Shown: piece after piece, positions 1-8,592 of the stretch | Layout: the number at the start of each line of letters is the position of its first letter | How positions within the stretch are numbered: the stretch's first letter is position 1 | Origin: Lewinella sp. IMCC34183 | GTDB taxonomy: Bacteria > Bacteroidota > Bacteroidia > Chitinophagales > Saprospiraceae | Reading direction: 5' to 3' | NCBI RefSeq assembly: GCF_003390915.1 | Contig: NZ_QMEM01000001.1 | Span: 1,178,001 to 1,242,000, forward strand | Length of the DNA: 64,000 bases | Notes under the pieces: generated by a model | What the model saw: the letters and a program-made list of their open reading frames with translations, nothing else | Told to the model about the DNA's origin: nothing | The model's database searches: none | Program-made: the position numbers and the translations under genes

Positions 1-1
1 C

Positions 2-574
2 CGTTGTGACCTGAGCCGCCGCGATGACCTCTACACCTTCATCCGCACGGTGAAGGCGGACCACGGCACCCCCGATATCCTGGTCAACAATGCCGGCACC
101 ATTTTGCGGGCGCCGGCGGCGGAGCACAGCGACGAATACTGGGACCGCGTGATCGAGGTGAACCAGTCCGCCCAGTTTATCCTCTCCAGGGAATTCGGGG
201 CGGGCATGATCGAGCGGGGCAGCGGCAAGATCATTTTTACCGCGTCCCTGCTCACCTTCCAGGGGGGCATCACGGTGCCCGGCTACGCCGCCTCCAAGGG
301 GGCCATCGGCCAGCTCACCATGGCCCTATCCAACGAGTGGGCGGCAAAGGGCGTGCAGGTCAACGCCATCGCACCCGGTTACATCCGCACCGACAATACC
401 CAGGCGCTGCAGGACAACGAAGAGCGTTCGGAGGCGATCCTCGGTCGCATACCCGCCGGGCGCTGGGGAACCCCCGACGACTTCAAGGGACCGATCGTCT
501 TCCTGGCCAGCTCGGCTTCGGACTACGTGAACGGCACCATTCTAACGGTAGACGGCGGATGGATGGGCCGGTAA
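2..574 (+). CDS. kduD: 2-dehydro-3-deoxy-D-gluconate 5-dehydrogenase-like SDR (5' partial)
   Basis: Short-chain dehydrogenase whose frame stays open to the left edge, so the N-terminal Rossmann glycine motif lies outside the window. Visible are the NNAG motif (VNNAGTI), the catalytic Ser in FTASLLTF, the YxxxK pair in GYAASKGA, and the SDR C-terminal signature ending in TVDGGWMGR. The combination LNxAGTI/RxPA...TVDGGW is typical of KduD, an NAD-dependent cytosolic enzyme interconverting 2-dehydro-3-deoxygluconate and the 2,5-diketo acid in pectin/uronate catabolism. The next gene starts 3 bp after the stop and encodes a Nudix-type regulator, suggesting a sugar-acid operon with its own regulator. 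A gluconate 5-dehydrogenase or another SDR is possible. Family assignment is sure, the substrate less so. Confidence 0.8.
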   Translation, partial: RCDLSRRDDLYTFIRTVKADHGTPDILVNNAGTILRAPAAEHSDEYWDRVIEVNQSAQFILSREFGAGMIERGSGKIIFTASLLTFQGGITVPGYAASKGAIGQLTMALSNEWAAKGVQVNAIAPGYIRTDNTQALQDNEERSEAILGRIPAGRWGTPDDFKGPIVFLASSASDYVNGTILTVDGGWMGR

Positions 575-576
575 AC

Positions 577-1245
577 ATGCGCGTCTCCACGGCGAGCAGC
601 GCGGCAGCCCACACCGCCGACTGCGCCATCTTCGCATTTTCCGAGGGTGAGCTGCGCGTGCTGCTCGTGCGCCGCTCCGTGGAACCCTTCGCCGGTTCCT
701 GGCTGCTACCCGGCGGCGCGATGAGCCAGGAGGATACCCTGGAAGAAACCGCCCGGCGGGTACTGCTCGAGCTGGTCGGGGTGCAGGACATCTCCCTGAC
801 GCAAGTAGGTACCTTCAGCGATCCGGGGCGCCACCCCGTGCGCCGCGTGGTGACGACGTGTTACTACGCCCTTGTCCGGCCCGAAAACCACACGCCTACC
901 CCGCGCGGCCACCTGAGCGATGCCGCCTGGTACCGGCTGGATGACGTACCGCCACTGGGCTTCGACCACGACGAGTTGCTCCGGGCCGCGCACCACCAGC
1001 TTATACAGCACCTGCGGGAGCGACCGATGGTTTTTGACCTGCTCCCGGAGCGCTTCACGCTTACCGAGGCGCAGCAGCTCTACGAAGGTATCCTCCGCGA
1101 ACGGCTCGACCGGCGCAATTTCCGCAGGAAAATGCTTTCCTACGATTTCCTCATTGAAACCGACGAAAAGCGCGCCGGGGTCCAGGGGGGGCCACTACTC
1201 TACCGGATCGACAGCGCGGCACTGCGCCGTGCGGAAAAGCGGTAG
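577..1245 (+). CDS. Nudix-domain transcriptional regulator (NrtR/AraR-like)
   Basis: 222 residues. The N-terminal ~140 residues form a Nudix fold (LLVRRS, GSWLLPGGAM) and the C-terminal ~75 residues (QQLYEGILRERLDRRNFRRKML) match the winged-helix region of NrtR-type regulators. The Nudix box is degenerate: the REUxEExGU core reads R-V-L-L-E-L-V-G-V, so two of the three catalytic/metal glutamates are gone. This predicts ligand sensing rather than hydrolysis. In Bacteroidota, members of this family are known to control sugar use (AraR in Bacteroides). The ATG at 577 lies 3 bp after the upstream dehydrogenase stop, so the two are co-transcribed. Inferred role: regulator of sugar-acid catabolism. 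Confidence 0.82.
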   Translation: MRVSTASSAAAHTADCAIFAFSEGELRVLLVRRSVEPFAGSWLLPGGAMSQEDTLEETARRVLLELVGVQDISLTQVGTFSDPGRHPVRRVVTTCYYALVRPENHTPTPRGHLSDAAWYRLDDVPPLGFDHDELLRAAHHQLIQHLRERPMVFDLLPERFTLTEAQQLYEGILRERLDRRNFRRKMLSYDFLIETDEKRAGVQGGPLLYRIDSAALRRAEKR

Positions 1246-1431
1246 CGCAGCGGCCTACGCCCGTTAGCGACGATCGCCGGTCATTGAATTGCCCTCACCC
1301 ACTTCCTCCCGGCCGGGCACGGCAAAATTGACGAGGAGTTAACGTATGCGTGGTTGGCTAAAGTTACCTTCACCCTAGCGGAGGCCTGCTCCGCCGGCCT
1401 GAACCTACCTAACCATATCTAACTACCTAGC

Positions 1432-4400
1432 ATGAATCGACTTTTACTCCTGGTGCTGCTCATCGGCGGTACCCTCCCCCTCCTTTCCCAGCGGGTCATT
1501 CTGACCGGCATCATGGACGGCGACGCTCCGGGCGGTCTGCCGAAGGCCATCGAGCTGTACGTCGAAGGTACCGCCGACCTGGGTGCCTATACCGTGCTGC
1601 GCTACTCCAACGGGGGCAGCTCCGGTACCCCCATAGCGCTGAGCGGCACCCACACCGACCGCTTCGTCTACCTGATCAACAGCTCCGACGACAACCGGGC
1701 GGCCTTTGCGGCGGCCTTCGGCTCGTCGGGCGACTTCGCCGACCCGATCACCAGCGGGTCGGTCTCCGGTAATGGCAACGACCTCTTCGAACTGCGCCTC
1801 GGCGATCAGGTGATCGACCAGACGGGGGGCTCCTTCGGGGACGACAGCAACGTCTACCAGGACGGCTACCTGTACCGCATCGACAACACCGGCCCCACCC
1901 CCGTCTTCGACCGCAGCGAGTGGACGGGCGGTAATGGCCTGCTGGACGGACTGACCCTGGAAGAGCAGGGGGCGGCTACGCCCTTCGGTACCTACGTGAG
2001 TGGCCCGGTCGGACCGAGCGTATCCGCGGCCGCCGTGACCGATCTTGCGGAGCCCGCCACCGACGGCGCCTTCTCCGTTTCCCTGTCCCGCCCGGCCCCG
2101 GCCCCCGTGACCATCACCTACACGCTGAGCGGAACCGCCTCGGAGGGCGTGGACTACACCGACCCCGGCGCGGGCAGCATTACCCTACCCGCCGGGCAGA
2201 CCTCGGCTACCCTGCCCATCACCGTCATCGACGACGAGGATGTGGAGGGGGAAGAAACCATCGAACTGACCATCACCGGCGTTTCGGACGCTACCTACGC
2301 CATCGGCAGCGGGGCCTCGATCGTCATCACCGACAACGACCTGTTCGGAACCATCCTGATCAGCACGCTCCAGGGGGACGGCTTCACTACGCCCCTGTCC
2401 GGAGAAACTGTAACCGTGGAGGCCGTCGTCACCGGCACTTTTCCTGGAGGTAACGGAGTGGGCCTACGCGGCTTTTACGTACAGGAAGAAGAGAGCGACT
2501 ACGACGCCGACCCCGCCACCTCGGAGGGCGTGTTCGTCTTTTCCGACGACGCCGACCTGAGTACGGGTGACCTCGTCAAGGTAACGGGCCAGGCCGGAGA
2601 GTTCGGCGGACAGACGCAGCTGAGCAATGTCACCATCACCCTGCTGGCCACCGGCCTGCCCCTGCCGGAGGCCGTCACCTTCAGCCTGCCGGCGGGCGAC
2701 ACCCTGCGCGAATCCCTGGAGGGGATGCGTGTGGCGCCCACGGAACTCGTCGTCACCGACAACTTTAACCTCGCACGCTTCGGTGAGATCAGCGTCACTT
2801 CCGGTGAGCGGCTCATCCAGTTCACCGAGTGCAACGAACCGGACGCCGCGGCCCTGGCGGAGTACACCGCCATGCAGCAGCGGGACGTCATCCTGGTCGA
2901 CGACGGCCGTAACGGCACCAACGGGACGCCCATCCTGCTGCCCGACGGCACAACGCTCTCCGCGGACAACACCCTGCGCGCCGGACAGACCGTCAGCAAC
3001 CTGGTCGGCATCCTCGGTGAGGGCTTCAATACCTACCGCATCCAGCCCACCGAAACGGAAGACGTGATCCTCGGCGGCAACGTACGGCCCACCTCGGCCC
3101 CGGAGGTCGGTGGAGAAATCACCGTCGTGAGCGCCAATGTGCTTAACTACTTCACGACGCTGGGTTCCCGCGGGGCCGATACCCAGGAAGAGTTCGAGCG
3201 GCAGCAGGCAAAGATCGTCAACGCCCTCTGCGCCCTGGACGGCGACATCGTGGGGCTGATCGAGATCGAGAACAACGACTACGCAGCCCTGGAGAACCTG
3301 ATCGCGGCCATTGCCGCCACCTGCGGCACCGAGTACGCCTACGTGGAATCGCCCAACACCGGCGACGACCAGATCATGGTCGCCCTGATCTACCAGCCCG
3401 CCCGCGTAGCCGAGAGCGGCACCGCGGCTGCCCTGGCCACTCCGGCCGAGCTCTTCGTCGGCCCCGGTACCAACCGGGTACCGCTGGCGCAGACCTTCCG
3501 CGTGATCGACCCCGGCAGCAGCAACTACGGTCAGGAGCTCACCGTATCCGTCAATCACTTCAAGAGCAAGGGCAGCGGCTGCGGCGACGACGCCGGCGAC
3601 GGTTCCGGCAACTGCAACACGGTCCGCGACGCGGCTGCCCGGGCCCTCACCGAGTGGCTGGCCACCAACCCCACCGGCGTGGCCGAGGAGGACGTGCTCA
3701 TCATCGGCGACCTTAACAGCTACCGGATGGAGGACCCCATCATGACCATCCTCGACGCCGGCTACTTCAACACCAAGGTAGCCGTGAGCGACCCCGGCAG
3801 CTTCCCTTGCGGCGGCGGCGCGGCCTCGTACGGCTTCCAGGGACAGTGGGGCAGCCTCGATTACGTGCTGGCCACCAACAGCCTCTCCGACGCCCTCACC
3901 GGCGCTGCCACCTGGGGCGTGAACTCCGCCGAGCCCGCCATCCTGGACTACAACACGGAAGGACTGAGCGACTCGCTCTATGCACCCGATTTTTACCGCT
4001 TCAGTGATCACGACCCCCTCATCGTGGGGCTCGATCTCGGTCCCGGCGTATCCGAAAGCGTGGAAGCCCTATTCGCGCAGGAGTCCGGCAATAAAATTCA
4101 GCTGAAGTGGAAGACGATCCCGTCGATCACGGCCGACTACATCGCCGTGGAGCGGCAGACGGCCGACGGAACCTTCGTGACGATCGGTACGGTACAGGTG
4201 TCCGGCGGCAACAGCAACGGCAACCGCACTTACGTTTTCAACGACACCTCTCCCCTGCCCGGCCGCAACGTCTACCGCCTCCGCGTGGTGGAATCCGACG
4301 GAACGGCCCGCTATTCCAACGAGGTCACGGCCATGGGGGTGGAGACGCCGACCAGCATTAGCCGGGTGAGCGAACAGTCCTACCGGGTAAATCAGTACGG

Positions 4401-4569
4401 CAATGCCACCTATTCCCTGGTCTCCATGAGCGGACAGGTGGTCCGGCGCGGTGCCCTCAATCCCACCGCCGGGCAGGTCACTACCCGGGGACTTCCCACC
4501 GGCATCTACGTGTTGCAGGTACTGCGGGAGGACGGTTCCGCGGAAGCCGTGAAGGTGATGGTACGGTAG
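1432..4569 (+). CDS. Secreted ExeM/NucH-like nuclease with Calx-beta domain and T9SS sorting domain
   Basis: 1045 residues. Order of parts: signal peptide (1-20, ends LLSQ), a lamin-tail-like beta domain (~21-185), a Calx-beta domain (~195-300, with DDEDVEGEETIELTI and ITDND), an OB-like region (~315-400), an endonuclease/exonuclease/phosphatase domain (~565-870, starting VVSANVLNYF, with GDLNSY and the catalytic FSDHDPLIVGLDL), an Fn3-like segment, and a type A T9SS C-terminal domain (~975-1045, ending GIYVLQVLREDGS...VKVMVR). Architecture matches extracellular ExeM/NucH nucleases that degrade external DNA for phosphate or nutrients. It is a likely client of the PorV protein at 23281. A strong hairpin follows the stop. 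Confidence 0.85.
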   Translation: MNRLLLLVLLIGGTLPLLSQRVILTGIMDGDAPGGLPKAIELYVEGTADLGAYTVLRYSNGGSSGTPIALSGTHTDRFVYLINSSDDNRAAFAAAFGSSGDFADPITSGSVSGNGNDLFELRLGDQVIDQTGGSFGDDSNVYQDGYLYRIDNTGPTPVFDRSEWTGGNGLLDGLTLEEQGAATPFGTYVSGPVGPSVSAAAVTDLAEPATDGAFSVSLSRPAPAPVTITYTLSGTASEGVDYTDPGAGSITLPAGQTSATLPITVIDDEDVEGEETIELTITGVSDATYAIGSGASIVITDNDLFGTILISTLQGDGFTTPLSGETVTVEAVVTGTFPGGNGVGLRGFYVQEEESDYDADPATSEGVFVFSDDADLSTGDLVKVTGQAGEFGGQTQLSNVTITLLATGLPLPEAVTFSLPAGDTLRESLEGMRVAPTELVVTDNFNLARFGEISVTSGERLIQFTECNEPDAAALAEYTAMQQRDVILVDDGRNGTNGTPILLPDGTTLSADNTLRAGQTVSNLVGILGEGFNTYRIQPTETEDVILGGNVRPTSAPEVGGEITVVSANVLNYFTTLGSRGADTQEEFERQQAKIVNALCALDGDIVGLIEIENNDYAALENLIAAIAATCGTEYAYVESPNTGDDQIMVALIYQPARVAESGTAAALATPAELFVGPGTNRVPLAQTFRVIDPGSSNYGQELTVSVNHFKSKGSGCGDDAGDGSGNCNTVRDAAARALTEWLATNPTGVAEEDVLIIGDLNSYRMEDPIMTILDAGYFNTKVAVSDPGSFPCGGGAASYGFQGQWGSLDYVLATNSLSDALTGAATWGVNSAEPAILDYNTEGLSDSLYAPDFYRFSDHDPLIVGLDLGPGVSESVEALFAQESGNKIQLKWKTIPSITADYIAVERQTADGTFVTIGTVQVSGGNSNGNRTYVFNDTSPLPGRNVYRLRVVESDGTARYSNEVTAMGVETPTSISRVSEQSYRVNQYGNATYSLVSMSGQVVRRGALNPTAGQVTTRGLPTGIYVLQVLREDGSAEAVKVMVR

Positions 4570-4591
4570 AAAGGCAGGAGCATGTAACCAT

Positions 4592-4637
4592 TAGCTAGTA
4601 GGGCCGGCGGTAAATTTCCCGTCGGCCCTATTAGCTA
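4592..4637. terminator. Bidirectional hairpin terminator
   Basis: A 19-bp stem (4592-4610 with 4619-4637, two G-U pairs only) and an 8-nt loop lie between the convergent nuclease and HtrA genes. It can stop transcription from both sides. Confidence 0.75.
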
Positions 4638-4657
4638 TCTACTACTTGCTAAATCTC

Positions 4658-5794
4658 CTACCCGCCAACGGAGCTTTCCAGCCGCAGCTCCACCTTATCC
4701 TGGCGGTTGTTGCGGATGATGTCCAATTGTACCACCTGACCCGGCTCGTACTTTTCGAGTTCCAAGTAGAGGTCGGAAGTGGTGCGGATCCGGTTGCCGT
4801 TGATACCGACGAGCACGTCACCGAAGAGATACCGGCCGCGGTTATCCTGGGTGACCCCCCGCAGGCCGGCGCGGGCGGCCGACCCGTTGGGGTTCACGCC
4901 GTAGACGATCAGACCTTCAACCTGACCGATCTGTCGGAAGTCGGCGCCGATGACGGGCCGCCGTACTTCGCCGTAGCGGATGACGTCGTTTACTACGTAG
5001 CGGACTACGTCCACGGGAATGGAGAATCCAATACCGGCGGAAGCGCCCGAGGGGCTGTAGATGCTGGTATTGACGCCGATGAGCTCCCCCTGGCTGTCGA
5101 GCAGGGGGCCACCGGAGTTGCCGGGATTGATGGCCGCGTCGGTCTGGATGGCCCCCTTGATGGGTACGCCCGCCTGGCTCCGGATCTCCCGGTCGAGGGC
5201 GGAAACGATCCCCGTCGTAAGGGTCTGATCCAGACCGAAGGGATTACCGATGGCATACACCGACTGCCCCACGCGGATGTTCTGGCTGCTGCCTACGTTG
5301 ATGGGCTGGAGGTCGCCCGCGGGCGCGTCGATTTTCAGCACGGCGATATCCTTTTCCTTCTCGTAACCGACCACGCTGGCGTCGTAGGTCTGTCCGTTGG
5401 CCAGGGTGACGGCGATGGAACTGGTATTGGCCCCGTTCACGACGTGAAAGTTGGTGATCACGTGCCCCTCCCGATCCCATATAAATCCCGAACCGGACCC
5501 GCTCTCGACCTCTCCATAGCTGAAAAAGGAACGGCGGATGGCTTTCGTGGTGATGAAGCATACCGACGGGGAAGCCTCCTGAAACAGGCGAATGGTACGC
5601 TCCTCCTCGGGCGTGGTAACCACATCCACGTCCATCGGGTCCACGCGCGGAGCGGGCGCACCGCGGTTGGCGGAGGCCGTCGTGGCCACGGCATTGATGT
5701 AGGGCGAGGAGACCGATGCCGGGGCGGGAAAGAAGTACCGGCCCGCCGCAAAGGCGGCCAGTATGATCAGGAACGAGAGGAGGAAGTTCTTCAC
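4658..5794 (-). CDS. HtrA/DegP-like trypsin-type serine protease with one PDZ domain
   Basis: 378 residues starting at GTG; an in-frame stop a few codons upstream excludes a much earlier start. One N-terminal membrane segment (FLLSFLIILAAFAAG) acts as signal or anchor. The S1C triad is visible: His117 in ITNFHVVNG, Asp149 in EKDIAVLKID, Ser227 in NPGNSGGPLLD. A single C-terminal PDZ domain spans ~280-370. A membrane-anchored protease with one PDZ resembles DegS or the HhoB/DegQ layout rather than two-PDZ DegP. Expected role: periplasmic protein quality control or stress sensing. It is convergent with the nuclease gene and has no clear operon partner. Confidence 0.9.
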   Translation of the reverse strand: MKNFLLSFLIILAAFAAGRYFFPAPASVSSPYINAVATTASANRGAPAPRVDPMDVDVVTTPEEERTIRLFQEASPSVCFITTKAIRRSFFSYGEVESGSGSGFIWDREGHVITNFHVVNGANTSSIAVTLANGQTYDASVVGYEKEKDIAVLKIDAPAGDLQPINVGSSQNIRVGQSVYAIGNPFGLDQTLTTGIVSALDREIRSQAGVPIKGAIQTDAAINPGNSGGPLLDSQGELIGVNTSIYSPSGASAGIGFSIPVDVVRYVVNDVIRYGEVRRPVIGADFRQIGQVEGLIVYGVNPNGSAARAGLRGVTQDNRGRYLFGDVLVGINGNRIRTTSDLYLELEKYEPGQVVQLDIIRNNRQDKVELRLESSVGG

Positions 5795-5926
5795 GGGTTG
5801 CGTTTTGGAGGACTCCTATAACGCAAAACCCAGTTTGCCGGATGTTTCGGAAACGTTACCGGCCGGGAATTTTCCGCGGGCGGCGGGGGGCACCTGGTTA
5901 TGGCACCCCCGGGCCGGGGCCGCAGG

Positions 5927-8131
5927 TTACAGGTCGATACCCAGGCTGAGCAGCAAGTTGGTACCCGCCTGCGGGTACATGCCGCGGTCGGTGGTCGCCA
6001 CCCCGTCGAAGCGGTAGCGGTAGCCCCAGCCGTTGCTGCTGTACAGTTGATCGGTGAGGTTACGGAGCAGGAAGGTCAGGCGGTAACGCCGGTCCAGGGT
6101 GTAGCCCAGGCGCAGGTCGGCGTAGTAGTAGCCGTCGAGCCGGCTCTCCGCGGCTCCGCTGTTGTCGACGTAGCGGTCGCCGACGTACTTGCCCTGCAGC
6201 GCGGCCGACAGGCCGTGCCGCTTGATCGTCCGGTCGTAGCCCAGCTCCAGGGCGCCGGTGACGTCGGGGCTGAAGCTGAGTGGAGTATCCTCGCGCCGGA
6301 CCTCCACCTGTCCTATGTAATCGAAGTCGGCGTCGTAGTCGTCCAGTATTTCCGTGTACTCCGCAACCCGGTTACGGCTGAGGGTCAGGTTGCCGCCCAG
6401 GGTCAGGTAGCGGGCCAGCTGAAGGCCGCCCTGCAGCTCCAGACCGAGGCGGTAGCTCTCGGGTACGTTGGTACGGACGTAGCCACCGACGTCGTTGAGG
6501 GCACCTGTCAGCACCAGCTGGTCCCGGTAGTACATATGGTATACGTTCGCGCCGAAGTTGGCGCGGTCCAGCTGGCGGGTGAAGCCGATCTCGGTATTGA
6601 ATAGTTTTTCGGGGACGGGCCGGCTGTCGACGGGGTTGTCTACGAAATCGTCGCGGTTGGGTTCCCGCTGCGCGACGCCGAAGCTGGCGTACGCCCGCAT
6701 CCCGGCACTGGGCAGGTACACCACCCCGGCCTTGGGATTGAAGAAGGTGTGGCCGGCGGTCTGCTCGAGGTACTCGAGGCCTTCCCCCGGTCCGCGGTCC
6801 GCGGATTCGGCCAGCCCTAGGAAGGAATAATTGACGTGGCGCACCTGTCCGTCCAGATAGATGCTCACGGCGTCGCCCACCCGGTAGTTGGCCCGCAGGT
6901 AGTTGTTGAAGTCGCGCTTGCTGGCGTCGTTGTCGTAGTAGCGGTCGCGGATCTCGGAATCTCCGGCGTAGCGGGCCCAGATCACCTCCCCGTAGTGGCC
7001 GCCGAGGTACTCGTTGGCCGAGCCGCCGAAGGTCACGTCCCAGCGGTCGCGGTGGTAGCGCAGGCTGTAGACCGTGCCGTAGAAGTGGTTGTCCAGCCAC
7101 CGGCGGCGGATCAGGTCGCTCTGCCCGTCGACGCCGTCCAGCGGCAGCTCGATGCCGTAGTCGGCCAGCTCCTCGTCGGCCCGGTACTGTTCGTAGTAGC
7201 CCAGGCCGCGCGTGTAGTGGCCGCTGATGACGAGGTCGAGGTCCTCGCCGACCTCCCGGTTGAAGTGAAGTTGGTAGTGATTTTGCCGGTAGTTATCGAC
7301 CTCGTTGTCGTAGGGCTCGCCCTCCTTGTCGGTGCCCACGGAGTTGTAGGTACGGCCGAATTCATCGATCTCCGCCTGGGTGACGCCGTTCCAGCTCTGG
7401 TAGGTGACCTCGTGGCCGCCGAAAGCCAGCAGGCTCAGGGAAGACTTTCCCAGTTGCTGGCTGACGGATGCGTAATAGCCGTCGAGATCGGCCGAGGCAC
7501 GGTCCACGTAGCCGTCGGAGTGCACCTTGCTGTAGCGGGCGCTCACGCTTAGGCCCTTTTCCGTAGTGCCGTTGTACCGCGCTACGCCCCGTCGGGTGCC
7601 GAAGCTGCCGATGCTGCCGTTGAGGTGCAGCCCGGGGTCCTCGTCGCCGCGGCTGGTGGTAAAGTTGATGGTGGCGCCGAAGGCGCCGGCCCCGTTGGTG
7701 CTCGTACCCACGCCGCGCTGGATCTGAATCATGTCGGCCGAGGAGCTAAAGTCGGGCAGGTTCACCCAGAAGACGCCCTGGCTCTCGGAGTCGTTGTAGG
7801 GGATACCGTTGATGGTGACGTTGGTACGGGTGGGGTCGCTGCCCCGGATCCAGATACCGGTGTAGCCGATGCCGGTGCCCGCGTCGGAGTTGACGACCAC
7901 CGAGGGCGTCCACTTGAGCAGGTAGGGCGCATCCTGGCCGAGGTTGCGCACGGCAATGTCCTCGCGGTCGAGGTTGACGAAGGTAACCGGCGTTTCGGCC
8001 CGGGCGGCCGTGGCGGTGACCGTGATCGGGTAGTCGAACTGGTAGACGCTCGAGATGGTATCGACGGCTTCCTGGGCGGTAATGAAGTAAAGAGGGAGGA
8101 GTGCGAGAGCACTCAGTAGCAGACGCTTCAT
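5927..8131 (-). CDS. TonB-dependent outer-membrane receptor, probably for thiamine
   Basis: 734 residues with a signal peptide (MKRLLLSALALLPLYFITAQ). The plug domain (~45-160) has IWIRGSDPTRTNVTINGIPY and IQIQRGVGTSTNGAGAFGA, followed by a 22-strand-type barrel (FNPKAGVVYLPSAGMRAYAS, DRRYRLTFLLRNLTDQLY) ending in an aromatic-poor LSLGIDL. It lacks the N-terminal carboxypeptidase-like domain of SusC proteins, so it resembles small-ligand receptors. The leader carries a TPP riboswitch ending about 8 nt before the ATG. In Bacteroidota, thiamine-regulated outer-membrane receptors under THI elements are known (comparative genomics of thiamine regulons). Substrate thiamine or a precursor is inferred from the riboswitch, not from the protein itself. 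Confidence 0.88.
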   Translation of the reverse strand: MKRLLLSALALLPLYFITAQEAVDTISSVYQFDYPITVTATAARAETPVTFVNLDREDIAVRNLGQDAPYLLKWTPSVVVNSDAGTGIGYTGIWIRGSDPTRTNVTINGIPYNDSESQGVFWVNLPDFSSSADMIQIQRGVGTSTNGAGAFGATINFTTSRGDEDPGLHLNGSIGSFGTRRGVARYNGTTEKGLSVSARYSKVHSDGYVDRASADLDGYYASVSQQLGKSSLSLLAFGGHEVTYQSWNGVTQAEIDEFGRTYNSVGTDKEGEPYDNEVDNYRQNHYQLHFNREVGEDLDLVISGHYTRGLGYYEQYRADEELADYGIELPLDGVDGQSDLIRRRWLDNHFYGTVYSLRYHRDRWDVTFGGSANEYLGGHYGEVIWARYAGDSEIRDRYYDNDASKRDFNNYLRANYRVGDAVSIYLDGQVRHVNYSFLGLAESADRGPGEGLEYLEQTAGHTFFNPKAGVVYLPSAGMRAYASFGVAQREPNRDDFVDNPVDSRPVPEKLFNTEIGFTRQLDRANFGANVYHMYYRDQLVLTGALNDVGGYVRTNVPESYRLGLELQGGLQLARYLTLGGNLTLSRNRVAEYTEILDDYDADFDYIGQVEVRREDTPLSFSPDVTGALELGYDRTIKRHGLSAALQGKYVGDRYVDNSGAAESRLDGYYYADLRLGYTLDRRYRLTFLLRNLTDQLYSSNGWGYRYRFDGVATTDRGMYPQAGTNLLLSLGIDL

Positions 8132-8138
8132 GCGGACT

Positions 8139-8230
8139 TGTTTCCCTTCCCGGCATTACCCGGGCAGGTTCCTTGAAAAAATCAAAGGGTATGATCTCAG
8201 CCGTCCCGGAAGGGAACAGCACCCCTGGTT
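8139..8230 (-). promoter_or_regulatory. TPP riboswitch (THI element)
   Basis: Read on the minus strand, the leader shows the conserved THI-box blocks in order: GGGGTGC, then GGCTGAGATCATACCC, a short variable hairpin with TTTGATTTTTTCAA, then GGAACCTG, GGGTAATGCC and GGGAAGGGA. These match the TPP aptamer core (CUGAGA...ACCC...GAACCUG...UAAUGCC...AGGGA). The aptamer ends about 8 nt before the ATG of the TonB receptor, so control is probably at translation initiation. Thiamine pyrophosphate should repress expression. Confidence 0.92.
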
Positions 8231-8237
8231 GTCGCCA

Positions 8238-8245
8238 CAAAGGTA
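8238..8245 (-). promoter_or_regulatory. -7 promoter element TACCTTTG for the riboswitch transcript
   Basis: On the minus strand TACCTTTG matches the Bacteroidota TAnnTTTG element and sits just before the aptamer, placing the transcript start at about 8233. No clear TTG -33 box was seen. Confidence 0.55.
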
Positions 8246-8336
8246 ATTTTCCGCAGGTGGTTTTATCGTGGAACGCGCGGATTTTTCTGTAATCTCCTCG
8301 TACGTCCGGGCAATCATGTGCCGTAGCCGCCCCCCC

Positions 8337-8482
8337 GGGTTGAGGACCTCCGGTCCGAGGAGTCACACGGCGCGATAAGATCGGGCCGGAGGCCCTCAAC
8401 CCGTAGCTCCGCCGATCGGGCGCCCCGCCCGGGTGGAGGGCCTCCGGCCCGAGGAGTGGGCTGAGGGCCTCCAGCCCGATCC
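8337..8482. repeat. Cluster of REP-like palindromic units
   Basis: Four related ~24-30 bp units built around GAGGGCCTCCGGCCCGA: 8337-8363 (+), 8379-8402 (inverted), 8431-8460 (+) and 8459-8482 (+, variant). Adjacent direct and inverted copies can pair into long stems. They occupy the ~460-bp spacer (8132-8592) between divergent genes, which otherwise holds only the riboswitch and its promoter. Confidence 0.7.
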
Positions 8483-8592
8483 ACAGCTAAAAGATCCCGG
8501 GCCCGACAACCTACCCCGAACATCCGATCCCGAATGATGAGTTCGGGTTTGTTTCGGATGTTTAGCTTTGTCAATACCGATTCGAATAACTT

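Noticed and set aside
2464-4011. 515-codon open frame antisense to the secreted nuclease
   Set aside because: Composition is a shadow of the GC-rich sense gene; no start context, no family, and the sense frame has clear domains.
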